Assembly (NCBI RefSeq): GCF_030409225.1
Contig: NZ_JAUFPK010000001.1
Span: forward strand, 1,524,733 to 1,588,732
Length of the DNA: 64,000 bases
DNA from: Aquisalimonas lutea
Lineage (GTDB): Bacteria; Pseudomonadota; Gammaproteobacteria; Nitrococcales; Aquisalimonadaceae
Direction of reading: 5' to 3'
Part shown: positions 15,442 to 26,693 of the stretch, piece after piece
Layout: every line of letters starts with the position of its first letter
Numbering within the stretch: the first letter of the stretch is position 1
The notes under the pieces: model-generated
What the model saw: only the letters and a program-made list of their open reading frames with translations
Told to the model about the DNA's origin: nothing
Database searches by the model: none
Position numbers and translations under genes: made by a program

Positions 15442-16167
15442 CTAGAGGCGGAAGTGCTCCCCCAGGTAGACCTCGCGCACCCGCTGGTTGGCCAGTACCT
15501 CGTCGGACGTGCCCCGGGCGATGACCTCCCCCTGTGCGAGGATGTAGGCGCGCTGGCAGATGCCCAGGGTCTCGCGGACGTTGTGATCGGTGATCAGCAC
15601 GCCGATGTCCCGCTCCGCCAGGTGCCGGATGATGGCCTGGATGTCCAGGACCGAGATGGGGTCCACGCCCGCGAACGGCTCGTCCAGCAGGATGAAGCGC
15701 GGGTTGGCCGCCAGCGCCCGGGCGATTTCCACCCGCCGCCGCTCGCCGCCCGACAGGCTGATGCCGGTCTGGTCGTGGAGATGGGCCACGTTGAACTCCT
15801 CCAGCAGCTCGCGGGCCCGCTCCCGTCGCTGGTGGCGCTTGAGCTCCGGGCGCGTCTCCAGGATCGCCAGGAGATTGTCCATGACGGTGAGCTTGCGGAA
15901 GATCGAGGCCTCCTGGGGCAGATAGCCGATGCCGCGCCGGGCCCGCACGTGCATGGGCAGCTCGGTGATGTCGGCATCGTCGAGCTCGATGCGGCCCCCG
16001 TCGGCGGGAACGAGCCCGACGACCATGTAGAAGCAGGTGGTCTTGCCCGCGCCGTTGGGGCCTAGCAATCCCACGACCTCGCCGCTGGCCACCTCCAGGG
16101 ACGCTCCCTGGACGACGGCCTTGCGCCGGTAGATCTTGGTCAGATCCTCGGTGCGCAGCAGGCTCAC
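15442..16167 (-). CDS. lptB: LPS export ABC transporter ATP-binding protein LptB
   Basis: The protein has 241 residues. Walker A GPNGAGKT is at 36-43, with the ABC signature LSGGERRR and Walker [14 protein letters not shown]. It powers LPS extraction from the inner membrane with LptFG, which are not in the window. The GTG start at 16167 overlaps the lptA stop as GTGA. The family-specific end [21 protein letters not shown] is present. The gene precedes rpoN, as in most gammaproteobacteria. Confidence 0.97.
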   Translation of the reverse strand: MSLLRTEDLTKIYRRKAVVQGASLEVASGEVVGLLGPNGAGKTTCFYMVVGLVPADGGRIELDDADITELPMHVRARRGIGYLPQEASIFRKLTVMDNLLAILETRPELKRHQRRERARELLEEFNVAHLHDQTGISLSGGERRRVEIARALAANPRFILLDEPFAGVDPISVLDIQAIIRHLAERDIGVLITDHNVRETLGICQRAYILAQGEVIARGTSDEVLANQRVREVYLGEHFRL

Positions 16168-16739
16168 TCGCTCTCTCCGTCGCCGTCGTCCTCGGGGAAC
16201 AGGGTGATCTGCACGCGCCGGTCGGAGTCCGGCTCGCTGCGCGCGTCGACGACGTCCGCGGTGACGTTGTACTCGATGCGCTCGCCGGTGAACGTGTTGC
16301 GCCCCTGGACGACCTTGCCGCCGTTCAGGAGGATGACCCGCTCCGGACCGCTGGCGTAGTACTCCATGCGCGGTGCTTCCGCCTCCACCGGGCGGCGCTC
16401 TTCCGTGCCCTGCTGGGTGTAGACGGCCGGCTCGCCTTCGACGACGACGTGATCCAGGGTCTGCTGGTCGCCGCTGCCGTCCAGGTACACCGTCATGCGC
16501 TCGCCGGTAATCCGGCGGCCGCCCCGGGTAAGCACCACGTCCCCCGTGTAGACGCTGACACCGGTGGCATTGTTGATCTCCGCCCGGTCGGCATCGAGAT
16601 TGATCCGCTCCGCGGCGGCCGCCGGCGTCACCGGGGCGGCCAGGGCCGCCAGGAGCAGGCCGCCGAGGCCCGCGGCGGCTCTTCCGCGCCGCGACGGCGG
16701 CGGAGCCGGGGTTGTCCATGGCCTATTCGGGAACGACAT
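16164..16739 (-). CDS. lptA: LPS transport periplasmic bridge protein LptA
   Basis: A 191-residue precursor. The signal peptide is long and Arg-rich, with the hydrophobic core around [14 protein letters not shown] and probable cleavage after TPAAAA. The mature OstA/LptA jellyroll begins [10 protein letters not shown], with repeats of the type [18 protein letters not shown]. It forms the bridge carrying LPS to LptD. It overlaps both neighbours (lptC by 17 nt, lptB by 4 nt). Confidence 0.94.
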   Translation of the reverse strand: MSFPNRPWTTPAPPPSRRGRAAAGLGGLLLAALAAPVTPAAAAERINLDADRAEINNATGVSVYTGDVVLTRGGRRITGERMTVYLDGSGDQQTLDHVVVEGEPAVYTQQGTEERRPVEAEAPRMEYYASGPERVILLNGGKVVQGRNTFTGERIEYNVTADVVDARSEPDSDRRVQITLFPEDDGDGESE

Positions 16740-17298
16740 AACGACCCTGCACCTCCGACAGCAGATCCAGCTCCTCGCGGTCCAGCCATGCCCGCAGGCC
16801 GACCCCCTCCATGCGTGCGCCGTCGCGCCAGTAGACCGCGTGCTCGTCCGTCTCCGCGTAGCGCTGTTCCGGCTTCAGGAACACCTCGCTGGTATCCACG
16901 TTGGCCGGCGGGTGCTCCGCGCCGGCGTCCCGACGTATGGTGACCTCGCCCTGGAGGTGGACGTCCTCGACACGGTTCCAGGCCCGGCCGCGCTCGGCGC
17001 GCAGCCGCCAGGGCTGGCCGGAGTCGGTGAAGTAGGTCACCCGCGGCCTGTCCACCAGCCATTCGTCGCGCCCGCGGAAGTGCTCCATGCGCGGCGACTC
17101 CAGCCGGTAGCGCCGCTCGCCGCCGTCGCCGGTGGCCGTCAGCGTGAACGCCTCCATGAAGTAGTCCGGCCGCTGCTCGCCTTCCTGCCGGTCCGCGGTC
17201 ACGGGCTCGTGGGTCTCCTCGTCCAGTACCCACCAGCCGACGGCCACCAGCAGCACGGCCGTGACGATGCGGAACGTCCAGCGCCTATCGGGCAGCAT
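16723..17298 (-). CDS. lptC: LPS export protein LptC
   Basis: A 191-residue protein with one N-terminal membrane anchor (RIVTAVLLVAVGWWVL) and a periplasmic OstA-like domain with YFMEAFTLTATG and YRLESPRMEHF. It links LptBFG to LptA. Sequence conservation in this family is low; the call rests on position between kdsC and lptA, size and topology. It overlaps kdsC by 14 nt and lptA by 17 nt. Confidence 0.93.
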   Translation of the reverse strand: MLPDRRWTFRIVTAVLLVAVGWWVLDEETHEPVTADRQEGEQRPDYFMEAFTLTATGDGGERRYRLESPRMEHFRGRDEWLVDRPRVTYFTDSGQPWRLRAERGRAWNRVEDVHLQGEVTIRRDAGAEHPPANVDTSEVFLKPEQRYAETDEHAVYWRDGARMEGVGLRAWLDREELDLLSEVQGRYVVPE

Positions 17299-17851
17299 GG
17301 TCCCGGATCAGCGGCTCGAGGGCGCCCCGGGAGGCGAGGAGCAGCTCGGCGACCTCGCGCACGGCGCCGTGGCCTCCGGAGCGCAGGGTGACATAGTGCG
17401 CTCGCTGCCGCACCGCCGGGTGGCCGTTGCATACCGCCACGGCGAGCCCGGCGCGGCGGAGCAGGCCGAGGTCGATGAGGTCGTCGCCGACGAAGGCGGC
17501 GGCCTCCGGCCCGGTACCCGTGTCCGCCAGGAGCTCGTCCCAGGCAGCCTCCTTGTCGTGGCGCCCGGTATAGACATGGTCGATGCCCAGGTCCTCGGCG
17601 CGCCGCAGCAGCGGCGGCGACGTCCGGGCGCTGATGATGGCCGTGGCGATCCCGGAGCGCGCGAGCAGCCGCAGCCCCAGGCCGTCCATGATGTTGAACG
17701 CCTTCAGGGTCTCGCCGTCGGCGCCGTAGTAGATGGTGCCGTCGGTGAGAACGCCGTCGACGTCCAGCACCAGCAGCGCCACGCCGGCCGCGCGCCGTCG
17801 CAGCTCCCCGGCGGGCACCGCAACAAGGCTGTCGTCGGCAGTCTCCGTCAT
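17285..17851 (-). CDS. kdsC: KDO-8-phosphate phosphatase KdsC
   Basis: A 188-residue HAD-superfamily enzyme that removes phosphate from 3-deoxy-manno-octulosonate 8-phosphate in LPS inner-core synthesis. The nucleophile motif DVDGVLTDG has Asp30 and Asp32, and later HAD motifs are IISARTSP and FVGDDLIDL. The ATG at 17851 shares one base with the kdsD stop (TAATG). Confidence 0.97.
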   Translation of the reverse strand: MTETADDSLVAVPAGELRRRAAGVALLVLDVDGVLTDGTIYYGADGETLKAFNIMDGLGLRLLARSGIATAIISARTSPPLLRRAEDLGIDHVYTGRHDKEAAWDELLADTGTGPEAAAFVGDDLIDLGLLRRAGLAVAVCNGHPAVRQRAHYVTLRSGGHGAVREVAELLLASRGALEPLIRDHAAR

Positions 17852-18855
17852 TACACCACTCCGGCACGCAGCAGGTCGTGCATGTTGAGGGCGCCGATCA
17901 CGCGCTCGTCGGCGTCCACCACGAGGATCGCGTTGATCTTGCATTCCTCCATGAGCTGCAGGGCCTCGGCGGCCAGGCTGCCCGCCGCCATGGTCTTGCC
18001 GCCGGGGGTCATGACGTCGCCGACGGCCGTGGCATGGAGGTCCACGCCCTGGTCCAGGCTGCGGCGCAGGTCGCCGTCGGTGAAGATCCCGGCCAGGCGT
18101 CCGTCATCGTCCATGATCGCCGTCATGCCCAGGCCTTTGCGGCTCATCTCCACCAGCGCGTCGCGCAGCGGTGCGTCCGGGCGCACCCGCGGCACGGCCT
18201 CGCCCCGGTGCATGATGTCGTCGATGAGCAGCAGCAGCCGGCGCCCGAGCTTGCCGCCGGGATGGGAGCGGGCGAAGTCCTCGCGGGTGAAGCCGCGGGC
18301 CTCCAGCAGGGAAACGGCCAGGGCGTCGCCCATGGCCAGGGCCGCGGTGGTGCTGGAGGTGGGTGCCAGATTCAGTGGACAGGCTTCCTGGGCCACGCCC
18401 ACGTCGATGTGCACGGAGGCGGAGCGGCTCAGCGTGGATTCGGGCTTGCCGGTCATGGCGATGAGCGGGACGTCCAGCCGCTTGATCAGCGGCAGGATGG
18501 TGATCAGCTCCTCGGTCTCGCCGGAGTTCGACAGCGCCAGTACCACGTCCCGCGGCGTGATCATGCCCAGGTCGCCGTGGCTGGCTTCGCCCGGGTGGAC
18601 GAAGAACGCCGGGGAGCCGGTGCTGGCCAGGGTGGCGGCGATCTTGCCGGCGATATGGCCGGATTTGCCCATGCCCAGGACGACGATCCGGCCTTCGCAG
18701 GCGAGCATGAACTTGCATGCCTGCACGAAGCTCTCGTCCACCCGCGGCAGCAGGGCGGTGATCGCTTCCGCCTCGGTCTCCAGCACGGCGCGGCCCAGGG
18801 AGCACAGGCGCTCGTCGGTGATGCGGCTGGTTGCGTTGCCTGATTGCGCGCTCAT
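17851..18855 (-). CDS. kdsD: Arabinose-5-phosphate isomerase KdsD
   Basis: The protein has 334 residues and makes arabinose 5-phosphate from ribulose 5-phosphate, the first step to KDO. The SIS domain (about 45-180) has VVLGMGKSGHIAGKIAATL and LALSNSGETEEL. Two CBS domains follow, with DIMHRGEAVPRV and GDVMTPGGKTM. The start ATG 18855 gives MSAQSGNATSR; the frame is open far upstream but that part is antisense to nothing conserved. It directly precedes kdsC. Confidence 0.97.
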   Translation of the reverse strand: MSAQSGNATSRITDERLCSLGRAVLETEAEAITALLPRVDESFVQACKFMLACEGRIVVLGMGKSGHIAGKIAATLASTGSPAFFVHPGEASHGDLGMITPRDVVLALSNSGETEELITILPLIKRLDVPLIAMTGKPESTLSRSASVHIDVGVAQEACPLNLAPTSSTTAALAMGDALAVSLLEARGFTREDFARSHPGGKLGRRLLLLIDDIMHRGEAVPRVRPDAPLRDALVEMSRKGLGMTAIMDDDGRLAGIFTDGDLRRSLDQGVDLHATAVGDVMTPGGKTMAAGSLAAEALQLMEECKINAILVVDADERVIGALNMHDLLRAGVV

Positions 18856-18929
18856 GCAGCAGGCCCTTCGTTGGGGGACATCGTAGTATGCCTGACACGC
18901 GTTCGCGTCGCAGCCACGCGCGCGGGCGA

Positions 18930-19871
18930 TCAGGACGACAGCAGCAGGCCCGCCTGGTAGGCGCCGTAGCCGAGGAGCAGGGCGGCGCCGAGGGGGCGGA
19001 CGCCGGCCAGGCGACCCAGGCCCAGCAGCAGCAGCGGCACCGTGAACGCGGCCATGGACAGGCCGTCGCGATACAGCACCAGCGGCGTGATCGTGACCGG
19101 GTAGATGATGGCCGCGATGCCCAGCACCGCCAGCAGGTTGAACAGGTTCGATCCCAGCAGGTTGCCGTACAGCAGCCCGTACTCGCGGCGCCGGGCGGAT
19201 GCCAGCACCGTGGCCAGCTCCGGCAGGCTGGTGCCCACGGCAACCACGCCCAGGCCGATGACGAGCTCGCTGACGCCGGCGGCCTCGGCCAGGGTGACGG
19301 CGGCCCACACCAGCGCCCGGGCGCTGGCCAGCACCACCGCCAGGCTGATGATCAGCTCCACGGTGCTCCGCAGCGGTCCCTGTTCCGCCGTGACCGGCTC
19401 TTCCGGCAGCGGCGGCGCGCCCCGGCGGCTCGCGTGCAGGATCAGCCCCAGGGTGACGCCCAGGCCGGCCATCAGCACGAGTCCCTCCGGGCGGTTGAGG
19501 TCGCCGTTGGCGATCAGCCCCAGGGTCAGCAGGGTCGCCAGGGTCAGCAGCAGCACCGTCAGCCGCTGCTCGGCGCCGTGGCGGGGGACCGGCGACAGCA
19601 GCAGCGTCAGCCCGAGGATCAGGCCCACGTTGGCGATGTTCGAGCCCAGGGCGTTGCCCAGGGCCAGCTCCGGGGCCTCGTCCAGCGCCGCCAGCGCCGA
19701 CACCAGCAGCTCCGGGGCCGAGGTGCCGAAGCCGACCACGAACACGCCCACCACCACCGGGGTCATCCCCAGGTGCAGGGCGACCGCGGATGCGGCGGCC
19801 ACCAGGCGGTCGGCACTCCATGCCAGCACCGCGAAACCGACAACGAGTACAGAGACAGCGAAAGCCAGCAA
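18930..19871 (-). CDS. Calcium/sodium antiporter (YrbG/CaxA-like)
   Basis: A 313-residue membrane protein made of two inverted five-helix repeats. The alpha-repeat motifs are GFGTSAPELLVSALAAL with GNALGSNIANVGLILGL, and later AVGTSLPELATVLA with GNLLGSNLFNLLAVLG. These Glu- and Ser-containing motifs form the ion site of the Ca2+:cation antiporter superfamily. The start appears to be TTG at 19871 behind a G-rich stretch, as no ATG occurs near. It heads the leftward LPS run and is divergent from mlaF, as yrbG is in E. coli. Confidence 0.92.
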   Translation of the reverse strand: MLAFAVSVLVVGFAVLAWSADRLVAAASAVALHLGMTPVVVGVFVVGFGTSAPELLVSALAALDEAPELALGNALGSNIANVGLILGLTLLLSPVPRHGAEQRLTVLLLTLATLLTLGLIANGDLNRPEGLVLMAGLGVTLGLILHASRRGAPPLPEEPVTAEQGPLRSTVELIISLAVVLASARALVWAAVTLAEAAGVSELVIGLGVVAVGTSLPELATVLASARRREYGLLYGNLLGSNLFNLLAVLGIAAIIYPVTITPLVLYRDGLSMAAFTVPLLLLGLGRLAGVRPLGAALLLGYGAYQAGLLLSS

Positions 19872-19935
19872 GGTAATCCCCCCGGGTGCGGAACGGCGGG
19901 TATGCTACCAGCCATCGCCGTCGCCCGTACGCTCA

Positions 19936-19970
19936 TTGACTCACCCCGGGGGTTGCCGGATACTCGTGCG
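19936..19970 (+). promoter_or_regulatory. Candidate sigma-70 promoter of the mla operon; copy A of a two-copy element
   Basis: TTGACT at 19936-19941, a 17-bp spacer, then GATACT at 19959-19964, placed 43 bp ahead of the mlaF ATG. A related sequence with the same spacing occurs at 29898-29932 upstream of petA; by hand 24 of 35 positions agree. Either both are promoters of the same type or both are copies of a short dispersed repeat. Confidence 0.5.
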
Positions 19971-20006
19971 GCTCGTCCCGGCCATGCCGCACGGTCCAGT
20001 GATCCG

Positions 20007-20846
20007 ATGTCCGCACCTACGCCCACCGCCGACGACGTCCTCGTAGAGATCCGGGATCTCCACTTCGCCCGGGGCGACAAGCCCATCTTCGCCGGCGTGG
20101 ACCTGCGCATCCGGCGCGGCGAGGTGACGGCCATCATGGGCCCCAGCGGCACCGGCAAGACCACGCTGCTCAAGCTCGTGGGCGGGCAGCTCCAGCCCGA
20201 CCGGGGCACCGTGCACGTGGACGGCGACAACGTCCACGCCCTGGGAATCACCGGCCTGTACCGGCTGCGGCGCCGCATGGGAATGCTGTTCCAGAGCGGC
20301 GCGCTGCTCACGGATCTGAGCGTCTTCGACAATGTCGCTTTCCCCCTGCGCGAGCACACGGACCTGCCGGAGCCCGTGCTGCGGGACCTGGTGCTGCTGA
20401 AGCTGCAGGCGGTGGGCCTGCGGGGCGCCCGCGACCTCATGCCGGCGGAGCTGTCCGGCGGCATGGCCCGCCGCGTCGCCCTGGCCCGGGCCATCGCCCT
20501 GGATCCCACCATGGTCATGTACGACGAGCCGTTCACGGGCCAGGACCCCATCTCCATGGGGGTGCTGGTGGATCTGATCCGGCGCCTCAACGACGTCCTC
20601 GGCCTGACCAGCATCATCGTCTCCCACGACGTCGCCGAGACGGCGCGCATCGCCGACCGCATCCACGTCCTGTCCGGCGGGCGCATCGTCGAGTCCGGCA
20701 CGCCGGAGGCCCTGTATGCCTCGGAGTCCGAGTGGGTGCGCCAGTTCATGCACGGGCTTCCGGATGGCCCGGTGCCGTTCCACTATCCGGCTAAGGCGGG
20801 CTTCGCGGAGGATCTCCTGGGCGCAGCGGGGAGCGGGCACGCCTGA
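20007..20846 (+). CDS. mlaF: Mla phospholipid transport ATP-binding protein MlaF
   Basis: A 279-residue ABC ATPase with Walker A GPSGTGKT, signature [14 protein letters not shown] and Walker [14 protein letters not shown]. MlaF with MlaE, MlaD and MlaB forms the inner-membrane complex that moves phospholipids between the outer and inner membranes. The ATG at 20007 is preceded by only a weak ribosome site. The stop overlaps the mlaE start by one base (TGATG). Confidence 0.96.
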   Translation: MSAPTPTADDVLVEIRDLHFARGDKPIFAGVDLRIRRGEVTAIMGPSGTGKTTLLKLVGGQLQPDRGTVHVDGDNVHALGITGLYRLRRRMGMLFQSGALLTDLSVFDNVAFPLREHTDLPEPVLRDLVLLKLQAVGLRGARDLMPAELSGGMARRVALARAIALDPTMVMYDEPFTGQDPISMGVLVDLIRRLNDVLGLTSIIVSHDVAETARIADRIHVLSGGRIVESGTPEALYASESEWVRQFMHGLPDGPVPFHYPAKAGFAEDLLGAAGSGHA

Positions 20847-21622
20847 TGCTGAACGGACTGCAGCGACTGGGTGCAACCTCCCTGGAGGTTTTCGCTCGCC
20901 TGGGACGGGGCTTCCTGTTCCTGCTGCGCGCCCTGGCGGGCATGCCGGCACTGGCGCTGCGCCCCGGGCTGGTGGTACAGCAGCTGTTCTCCGTGGGCGT
21001 GCTGTCGCTGGTGATCATCGTGGTCTCCGGGCTGTTCGTGGGCATGGTGCTGGGGCTGCAGGGCTACACGACCCTGGTCAACTTCGGCGCCGACCAGTCC
21101 CTGGGCGTGCTGGTGGCGCTGTCGGTGGTGCGCGAGCTCGGGCCCGTGGTCACGGCGCTGCTGTTCGGCGGCCGCGCCGGATCCGCCCTGGCCGCGGAAA
21201 TCGGCCTGATGAAGAGCACCGACCAGCTCTCGGGCATGGAGATGATGGCCGTCGACCCCATGCGGCGCGTCATTGCGCCGCGGCTGCTCGCGGGCTTCCT
21301 GGCCATGCCGCTGCTGGCGGCGATCTTCAGCTTCCTGGCGATCTTCGGCGCCTATCTCGTCGGCGTCGGCCTGCTCGGCGTCGATAGCGGCGCTTTCTGG
21401 GGACAGATGCAGGATGCCGTAGAATTCCGCGAGGATATTCTCAACGGTGTGATCAAGAGCCTGGCTTTCGGCTTCGTGGCGAGCTGGATCGCCGTGTTCG
21501 AGGGGTACGATGCCGAGCCCACCTCGGAAGGCGTCAGCCGCGCCACCACCCGCACGGTGGTGAATACGTCCCTGGCGGTGCTGGGGCTCGATTTCGTTCT
21601 GACCGCACTGATGTTTGGCTGA
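20846..21622 (+). CDS. mlaE: Mla phospholipid transport permease MlaE
   Basis: A 258-residue integral membrane permease of the MlaE/YrbE family with five or six membrane helices. Family landmarks are [21 protein letters not shown] near the start, [19 protein letters not shown] in the middle, and the C-terminal [13 protein letters not shown]. It forms a dimer at the core of the MlaFEDB complex. Confidence 0.96.
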   Translation: MLNGLQRLGATSLEVFARLGRGFLFLLRALAGMPALALRPGLVVQQLFSVGVLSLVIIVVSGLFVGMVLGLQGYTTLVNFGADQSLGVLVALSVVRELGPVVTALLFGGRAGSALAAEIGLMKSTDQLSGMEMMAVDPMRRVIAPRLLAGFLAMPLLAAIFSFLAIFGAYLVGVGLLGVDSGAFWGQMQDAVEFREDILNGVIKSLAFGFVASWIAVFEGYDAEPTSEGVSRATTRTVVNTSLAVLGLDFVLTALMFG

Positions 21623-21637
21623 TTCAAGAGAGGCGGC

Positions 21638-22108
21638 ATGCGCAACAGGCGAGTGGTCGAGATCTGGGTAGGGCTGTTCGTGGCCCTGGGGGCCGCGGCG
21701 CTGTTCGCTCTGGCCATCCAGGTGAGCAATATTCCGGTGTTCGAGAGCACGGACGGCTACGAGGTGGAGCTGCGCTTCGCCAACATCGGCGGCCTGCGGA
21801 CGCGGGCGCCGGTTACCGTGGGCGGCGTGCGGGTGGGGCGCGTCAGCGACATCCGCCTCGACCCGGACAGCTACCAGGCCGTGGTCTCGGCGCGCATCCA
21901 GTCCGACTACCGGCTTCCCGAGGATACCAGCGCCAGCATCTATACCTCGGGCCTGCTGGGCGAGCAGTACATCGCGCTGGACCCCGGGGGCATGGACATG
22001 TATCTGCGCGACGGCGACGAGATCACGCTGACCCAGTCCGCCCTGGTCCTGGAGCGTCTCATCGGGCAGTTCCTCTACCAGATGGGCGGGGATAACGAGG
22101 AGGAATGA
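21638..22108 (+). CDS. mlaD: Mla outer membrane lipid asymmetry protein MlaD (MCE domain)
   Basis: A 156-residue protein with a single N-terminal membrane anchor (EIWVGLFVALGAAALFALAIQ) and one periplasmic MCE domain from about residue 38. The conserved FANIGGLRTRAPVTVGGVRVG and YTSGLLGEQYIAL are present. Six copies form the hydrophobic channel ring. It is somewhat shorter than the E. coli protein at the C-terminus. Its stop lies within the mlaC start region. Confidence 0.95.
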   Translation: MRNRRVVEIWVGLFVALGAAALFALAIQVSNIPVFESTDGYEVELRFANIGGLRTRAPVTVGGVRVGRVSDIRLDPDSYQAVVSARIQSDYRLPEDTSASIYTSGLLGEQYIALDPGGMDMYLRDGDEITLTQSALVLERLIGQFLYQMGGDNEEE

Positions 22109-22110
22109 TC

Positions 22111-22731
22111 ATGCGCAACGTACGAGCGGCGGTGGCACTGGCCTGCCTGGTCCTGCTGCCTTTCGGGGCCGGCGCCGCGGACCGGGGGCCGGAGGAGATC
22201 GTGCGCGAGACCACGGAGCAGGTCCTGGACGAGCTGCGCAGCTACGAGGGCAACCTGGAGGACAACCCGGGGTTCGTCTATGACCTGGTCCGCCGCGAGG
22301 TGCTGCCGCAGATCAACATGGAGCTGGTCACGCGCCTGGCCCTCGGGCGCTACTGGAACGAGGCCTCGGAGGCCCAGCGCGAGCAGCTCACCGAGGAGCT
22401 CACGACGCTGCTGCTGCGCACCTATTCCCAGCCCCTGCTGGACTACGAGGACGAGGATGTGCGCTACCGTTCGGCCAACGTCGACGAGGAGCGCGGGCGC
22501 GCCTCCATGAGCGTCGAGGTGGACCAGCGGGACGGTCCGGCGATCCCGATCACCTACAAGTTCCGCAAGGGTGAGCGCAACGGCTGGCAGGTCTATGATG
22601 TCACGGTGGAGGGCGTCAGCCTGGTGACCAGCTACCGCGACAGCTTCGGCAGCGAGATCCGGCGCAGCGGCGTGGACGGCCTGCTGGAGAAGCTCGAGGA
22701 ACGCAACCGCGCGGGCGAGACGGAGCTGTGA
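22111..22731 (+). CDS. mlaC: Mla periplasmic phospholipid-binding protein MlaC
   Basis: A 206-residue precursor with signal peptide MRNVRAAVALACLVLLPFGAGA. The mature part is the MlaC/Ttg2D fold, with LALGRYWNEASEAQREQL and VDGLLEKLEERN. It shuttles lipid between MlaD and the outer membrane complex. ATG 22111 is chosen over the overlapping ATG 22105 because AGGAGG at 22098-22103 is 7 nt from the former and only 1 nt from the latter. Confidence 0.95.
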   Translation: MRNVRAAVALACLVLLPFGAGAADRGPEEIVRETTEQVLDELRSYEGNLEDNPGFVYDLVRREVLPQINMELVTRLALGRYWNEASEAQREQLTEELTTLLLRTYSQPLLDYEDEDVRYRSANVDEERGRASMSVEVDQRDGPAIPITYKFRKGERNGWQVYDVTVEGVSLVTSYRDSFGSEIRRSGVDGLLEKLEERNRAGETEL

Positions 22732-23036
22732 CCCCGGCGCGGCTGCAGGCAACGGACCAGCCGGGCCGGCTGCGCCTCGAGGGCGCCCTGGAGATCGCCA
22801 CCGTGCGCTCGTTGTGGCAGCAATCCGGCGAGCTGCTGCCGCGGCCGGAGGAGGTGGTCATCGACCTGGGCGGCGTAACCCGGGCCGACAGCGCCGGGGT
22901 TGCGCTGCTGATCCACTGGACCCGGGAGCAGCGTCATCACGGTGGCAGTGTCGAATTTGTTAACATACCGGACCAAATGCAGGCCATTGCCCGTGTGAGC
23001 GGCGTGGATACCATTCTCCCGCTGCAGCGGGCCTGA
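22728..23036 (+). CDS. mlaB: Mla STAS-domain protein MlaB
   Basis: A 102-residue STAS domain protein that binds MlaF and regulates the ATPase. The core strand and loop VIDLGGVTRADSAGVALLIHW match anti-anti-sigma-like folds, with Ser at the usual position. The GTG start overlaps the mlaC stop (GTGA). The operon mlaFEDCB is complete. Confidence 0.93.
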   Translation: MTPARLQATDQPGRLRLEGALEIATVRSLWQQSGELLPRPEEVVIDLGGVTRADSAGVALLIHWTREQRHHGGSVEFVNIPDQMQAIARVSGVDTILPLQRA

Positions 23037-23111
23037 GTACGTCGCCGTACGTGCCGGGCCCACGGACACGCCGCCGTTGCGGGCACAGCAATCAGGGAGC
23101 GCGGGCGCACC

Positions 23112-24696
<1,585 letters not shown>

Positions 24697-24721
24697 CCGC
24701 CGGCCGACGGGGAGCCATGCC

Positions 24722-25363
24722 ATGACCGAGACGCTGACCATTGCGCTGTCCAAGGGGCGCATCCTCGACGATACCCTGCCGCTGCTGGCGCATGCCGGGG
24801 TCGAGCCCCGGGATGATCCGGACAGCAGCCGCAAGCTGGTTCTGGATACCTCGGAACCCGGGGTGCAGCTGGTGATCCTGCGCGCCACCGACGTGCCCAC
24901 GTACGTGGAGTACGGCGCCGCCGACGTCGGCGTGGCGGGCAAGGATGTCCTCCTGGAGCACGGCGGTGCGGGGCTATACGAGCCCCTGGACCTGGGCATC
25001 GCCCGCTGCCGCATGATGGTGGCCGGCTACCCCGGCGCCAACGCCGGGCGGGGCAAGGTCCGGGTGGCGACGAAGTTCGTCAATATCGCCCGGCGCTACT
25101 TCGCCGAGCAGGGCCGGCAGGTGGAGACGGTGAAGCTGTACGGCTCCATGGAGCTCGCCCCCATCGCCGGGCTGGCGGATCTCATCGTGGATCTGGTGGA
25201 CACCGGCAACACCCTGCGCGCCAACGGCCTGGAGCCGCTGGAGCACGTGGCGGACATCAGCTCGCGGCTGATCGTCAACAAGGCCGCCATGAAGATGAAG
25301 CACCGCCGGATCAAGGCATTCACGGAACGGCTCGCCGATGCCGTCGGCGTGCAGGCGGCCTGA
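24722..25363 (+). CDS. hisG: ATP phosphoribosyltransferase HisG, short form
   Basis: This 213-residue enzyme condenses ATP and PRPP in the first step of histidine synthesis. The short length, without the C-terminal regulatory domain of the about 299-residue form, marks HisG-S. HisG-S requires the HisZ subunit for activity and feedback control; hisZ is not in the window. The PRPP loop is [12 protein letters not shown]. The ATG at 24722 lies 26 bp after the murA stop. Confidence 0.96.
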   Translation: MTETLTIALSKGRILDDTLPLLAHAGVEPRDDPDSSRKLVLDTSEPGVQLVILRATDVPTYVEYGAADVGVAGKDVLLEHGGAGLYEPLDLGIARCRMMVAGYPGANAGRGKVRVATKFVNIARRYFAEQGRQVETVKLYGSMELAPIAGLADLIVDLVDTGNTLRANGLEPLEHVADISSRLIVNKAAMKMKHRRIKAFTERLADAVGVQAA

Positions 25364-25379
25364 GCGCGGGAGAGATAGC

Positions 25380-26693
25380 ATGGTCGAGATTACGCGACTG
25401 AGTACCACGCAGCCGGATTTCTGGGAGAGCCTGGAGCGGCTCACCAGCGACGCCACGGACGACGATCTGGCCGTCGAGCGCGTGGTCACCGAGATCCTGG
25501 AGAGCGTACGGCGCGAGGGCGACGAGGCCGTGCTGCGCTATACCCGCGAGCTGGATCGCCTGCACGCGAGCCGCGTCGCCGACCTGCAGGTTCCGCCGGA
25601 GCGGCTGCAGGCTGCCTTCGAGGGGCTGGAGCCGGCGCAGCGGGAGGCGCTGACCCACGCCGCCGAGCGCATCCAGGCCTACGCCGAGCACCAGCGCATG
25701 GAGTCCTGGGAGTACACCGAGGACGACGGCACGCTGCTGGGCCAGAAGATCGCGCCCCTGGACCGGGTCGGCCTGTACGTGCCCGGCGGGCGGGCGGCCT
25801 ATCCGTCGTCGGTGCTCATGAATGCCATCCCCGCCAGCGTGGCCGGCGTCGGCGACATCGTCATGATGGTGCCGGCGCCGGACGGCGAGCTGGACCCGCT
25901 GGTGCTGGCGGCGGCGTACCTGGCCGGCGTCACCCGCGTGTACACCGTCGGCGGCGCCCAGGCGGTGGCCGCGCTGGCCTACGGCACGGCAACGATCCCG
26001 GCGGTGGACAAGATCGTCGGCCCGGGCAACGCCTACGTGGCCGCGGCCAAGCGGCGCGTGTTCGGGCGCGTGGGCATCGACATGGTCGCCGGCCCGTCGG
26101 AGATTCTGATCATCTGCGACGGCCAGACGGAGCCGGACTGGATCGCCATGGACCTGTTCTCCCAGGCGGAGCACGACGACATGGCGCGGGCCGTGCTGAT
26201 CTGCCCCGACGCCCGCTACCTGGACCAGGTGCAGCAGTCCATGGAACGGCTGCTGCCGGGTATGGAGCGCTCGGAGATCATTCGCGCGTCGCTGGCCAAT
26301 CGCGGCGCGCTCATCTGCGTGCGCGACCTGGTGGAGGCCGAGGAGGTCACCAACTACGTCGCCCCCGAGCACCTGGAACTGTCCGTGGCCCAGCCGCGCC
26401 GCATGGCCGAGCGCATCCGGCATGCCGGCGCCATCTTCCTGGGCCGCCACACGCCGGAAGTGCTGGGCGACTACTGCGCCGGGCCCAACCACGTGCTGCC
26501 CACCGGCCGCACGGCGCGCTTCGCCTCACCGCTGGGGGTGTACGATTTCCAGAAGCGCAGCAGCCTGATCCAGGCGACCCCGGAGGGCGCCGCCCGTCAC
26601 GGACGGATCGCGACCGTGCTGGCCGAGGCCGAGGGGCTGACGGCCCACGCCGAATCCGCGCGCTACCGGATCCGCGACCATGAGCAGGGCTGA
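25380..26693 (+). CDS. hisD: Histidinol dehydrogenase HisD
   Basis: A 437-residue zinc enzyme oxidising histidinol to histidine in two NAD-linked steps. The family signature covers [20 protein letters not shown] and [11 protein letters not shown], and the active-site His is in YVAPEHLEL. Zinc ligands lie in SQAEHDD and the later [16 protein letters not shown] region. The ATG at 25380 follows GGGAGAG. It overlaps hisC by 14 nt. Confidence 0.98.
   Translation: MVEITRLSTTQPDFWESLERLTSDATDDDLAVERVVTEILESVRREGDEAVLRYTRELDRLHASRVADLQVPPERLQAAFEGLEPAQREALTHAAERIQAYAEHQRMESWEYTEDDGTLLGQKIAPLDRVGLYVPGGRAAYPSSVLMNAIPASVAGVGDIVMMVPAPDGELDPLVLAAAYLAGVTRVYTVGGAQAVAALAYGTATIPAVDKIVGPGNAYVAAAKRRVFGRVGIDMVAGPSEILIICDGQTEPDWIAMDLFSQAEHDDMARAVLICPDARYLDQVQQSMERLLPGMERSEIIRASLANRGALICVRDLVEAEEVTNYVAPEHLELSVAQPRRMAERIRHAGAIFLGRHTPEVLGDYCAGPNHVLPTGRTARFASPLGVYDFQKRSSLIQATPEGAARHGRIATVLAEAEGLTAHAESARYRIRDHEQG

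Noticed and set aside
17856-19821. One long protein joining KdsD with an upstream 320-residue extension
   Set aside because: The extension is antisense-like and overlaps the exchanger gene in another frame; KdsD starts at 18855.
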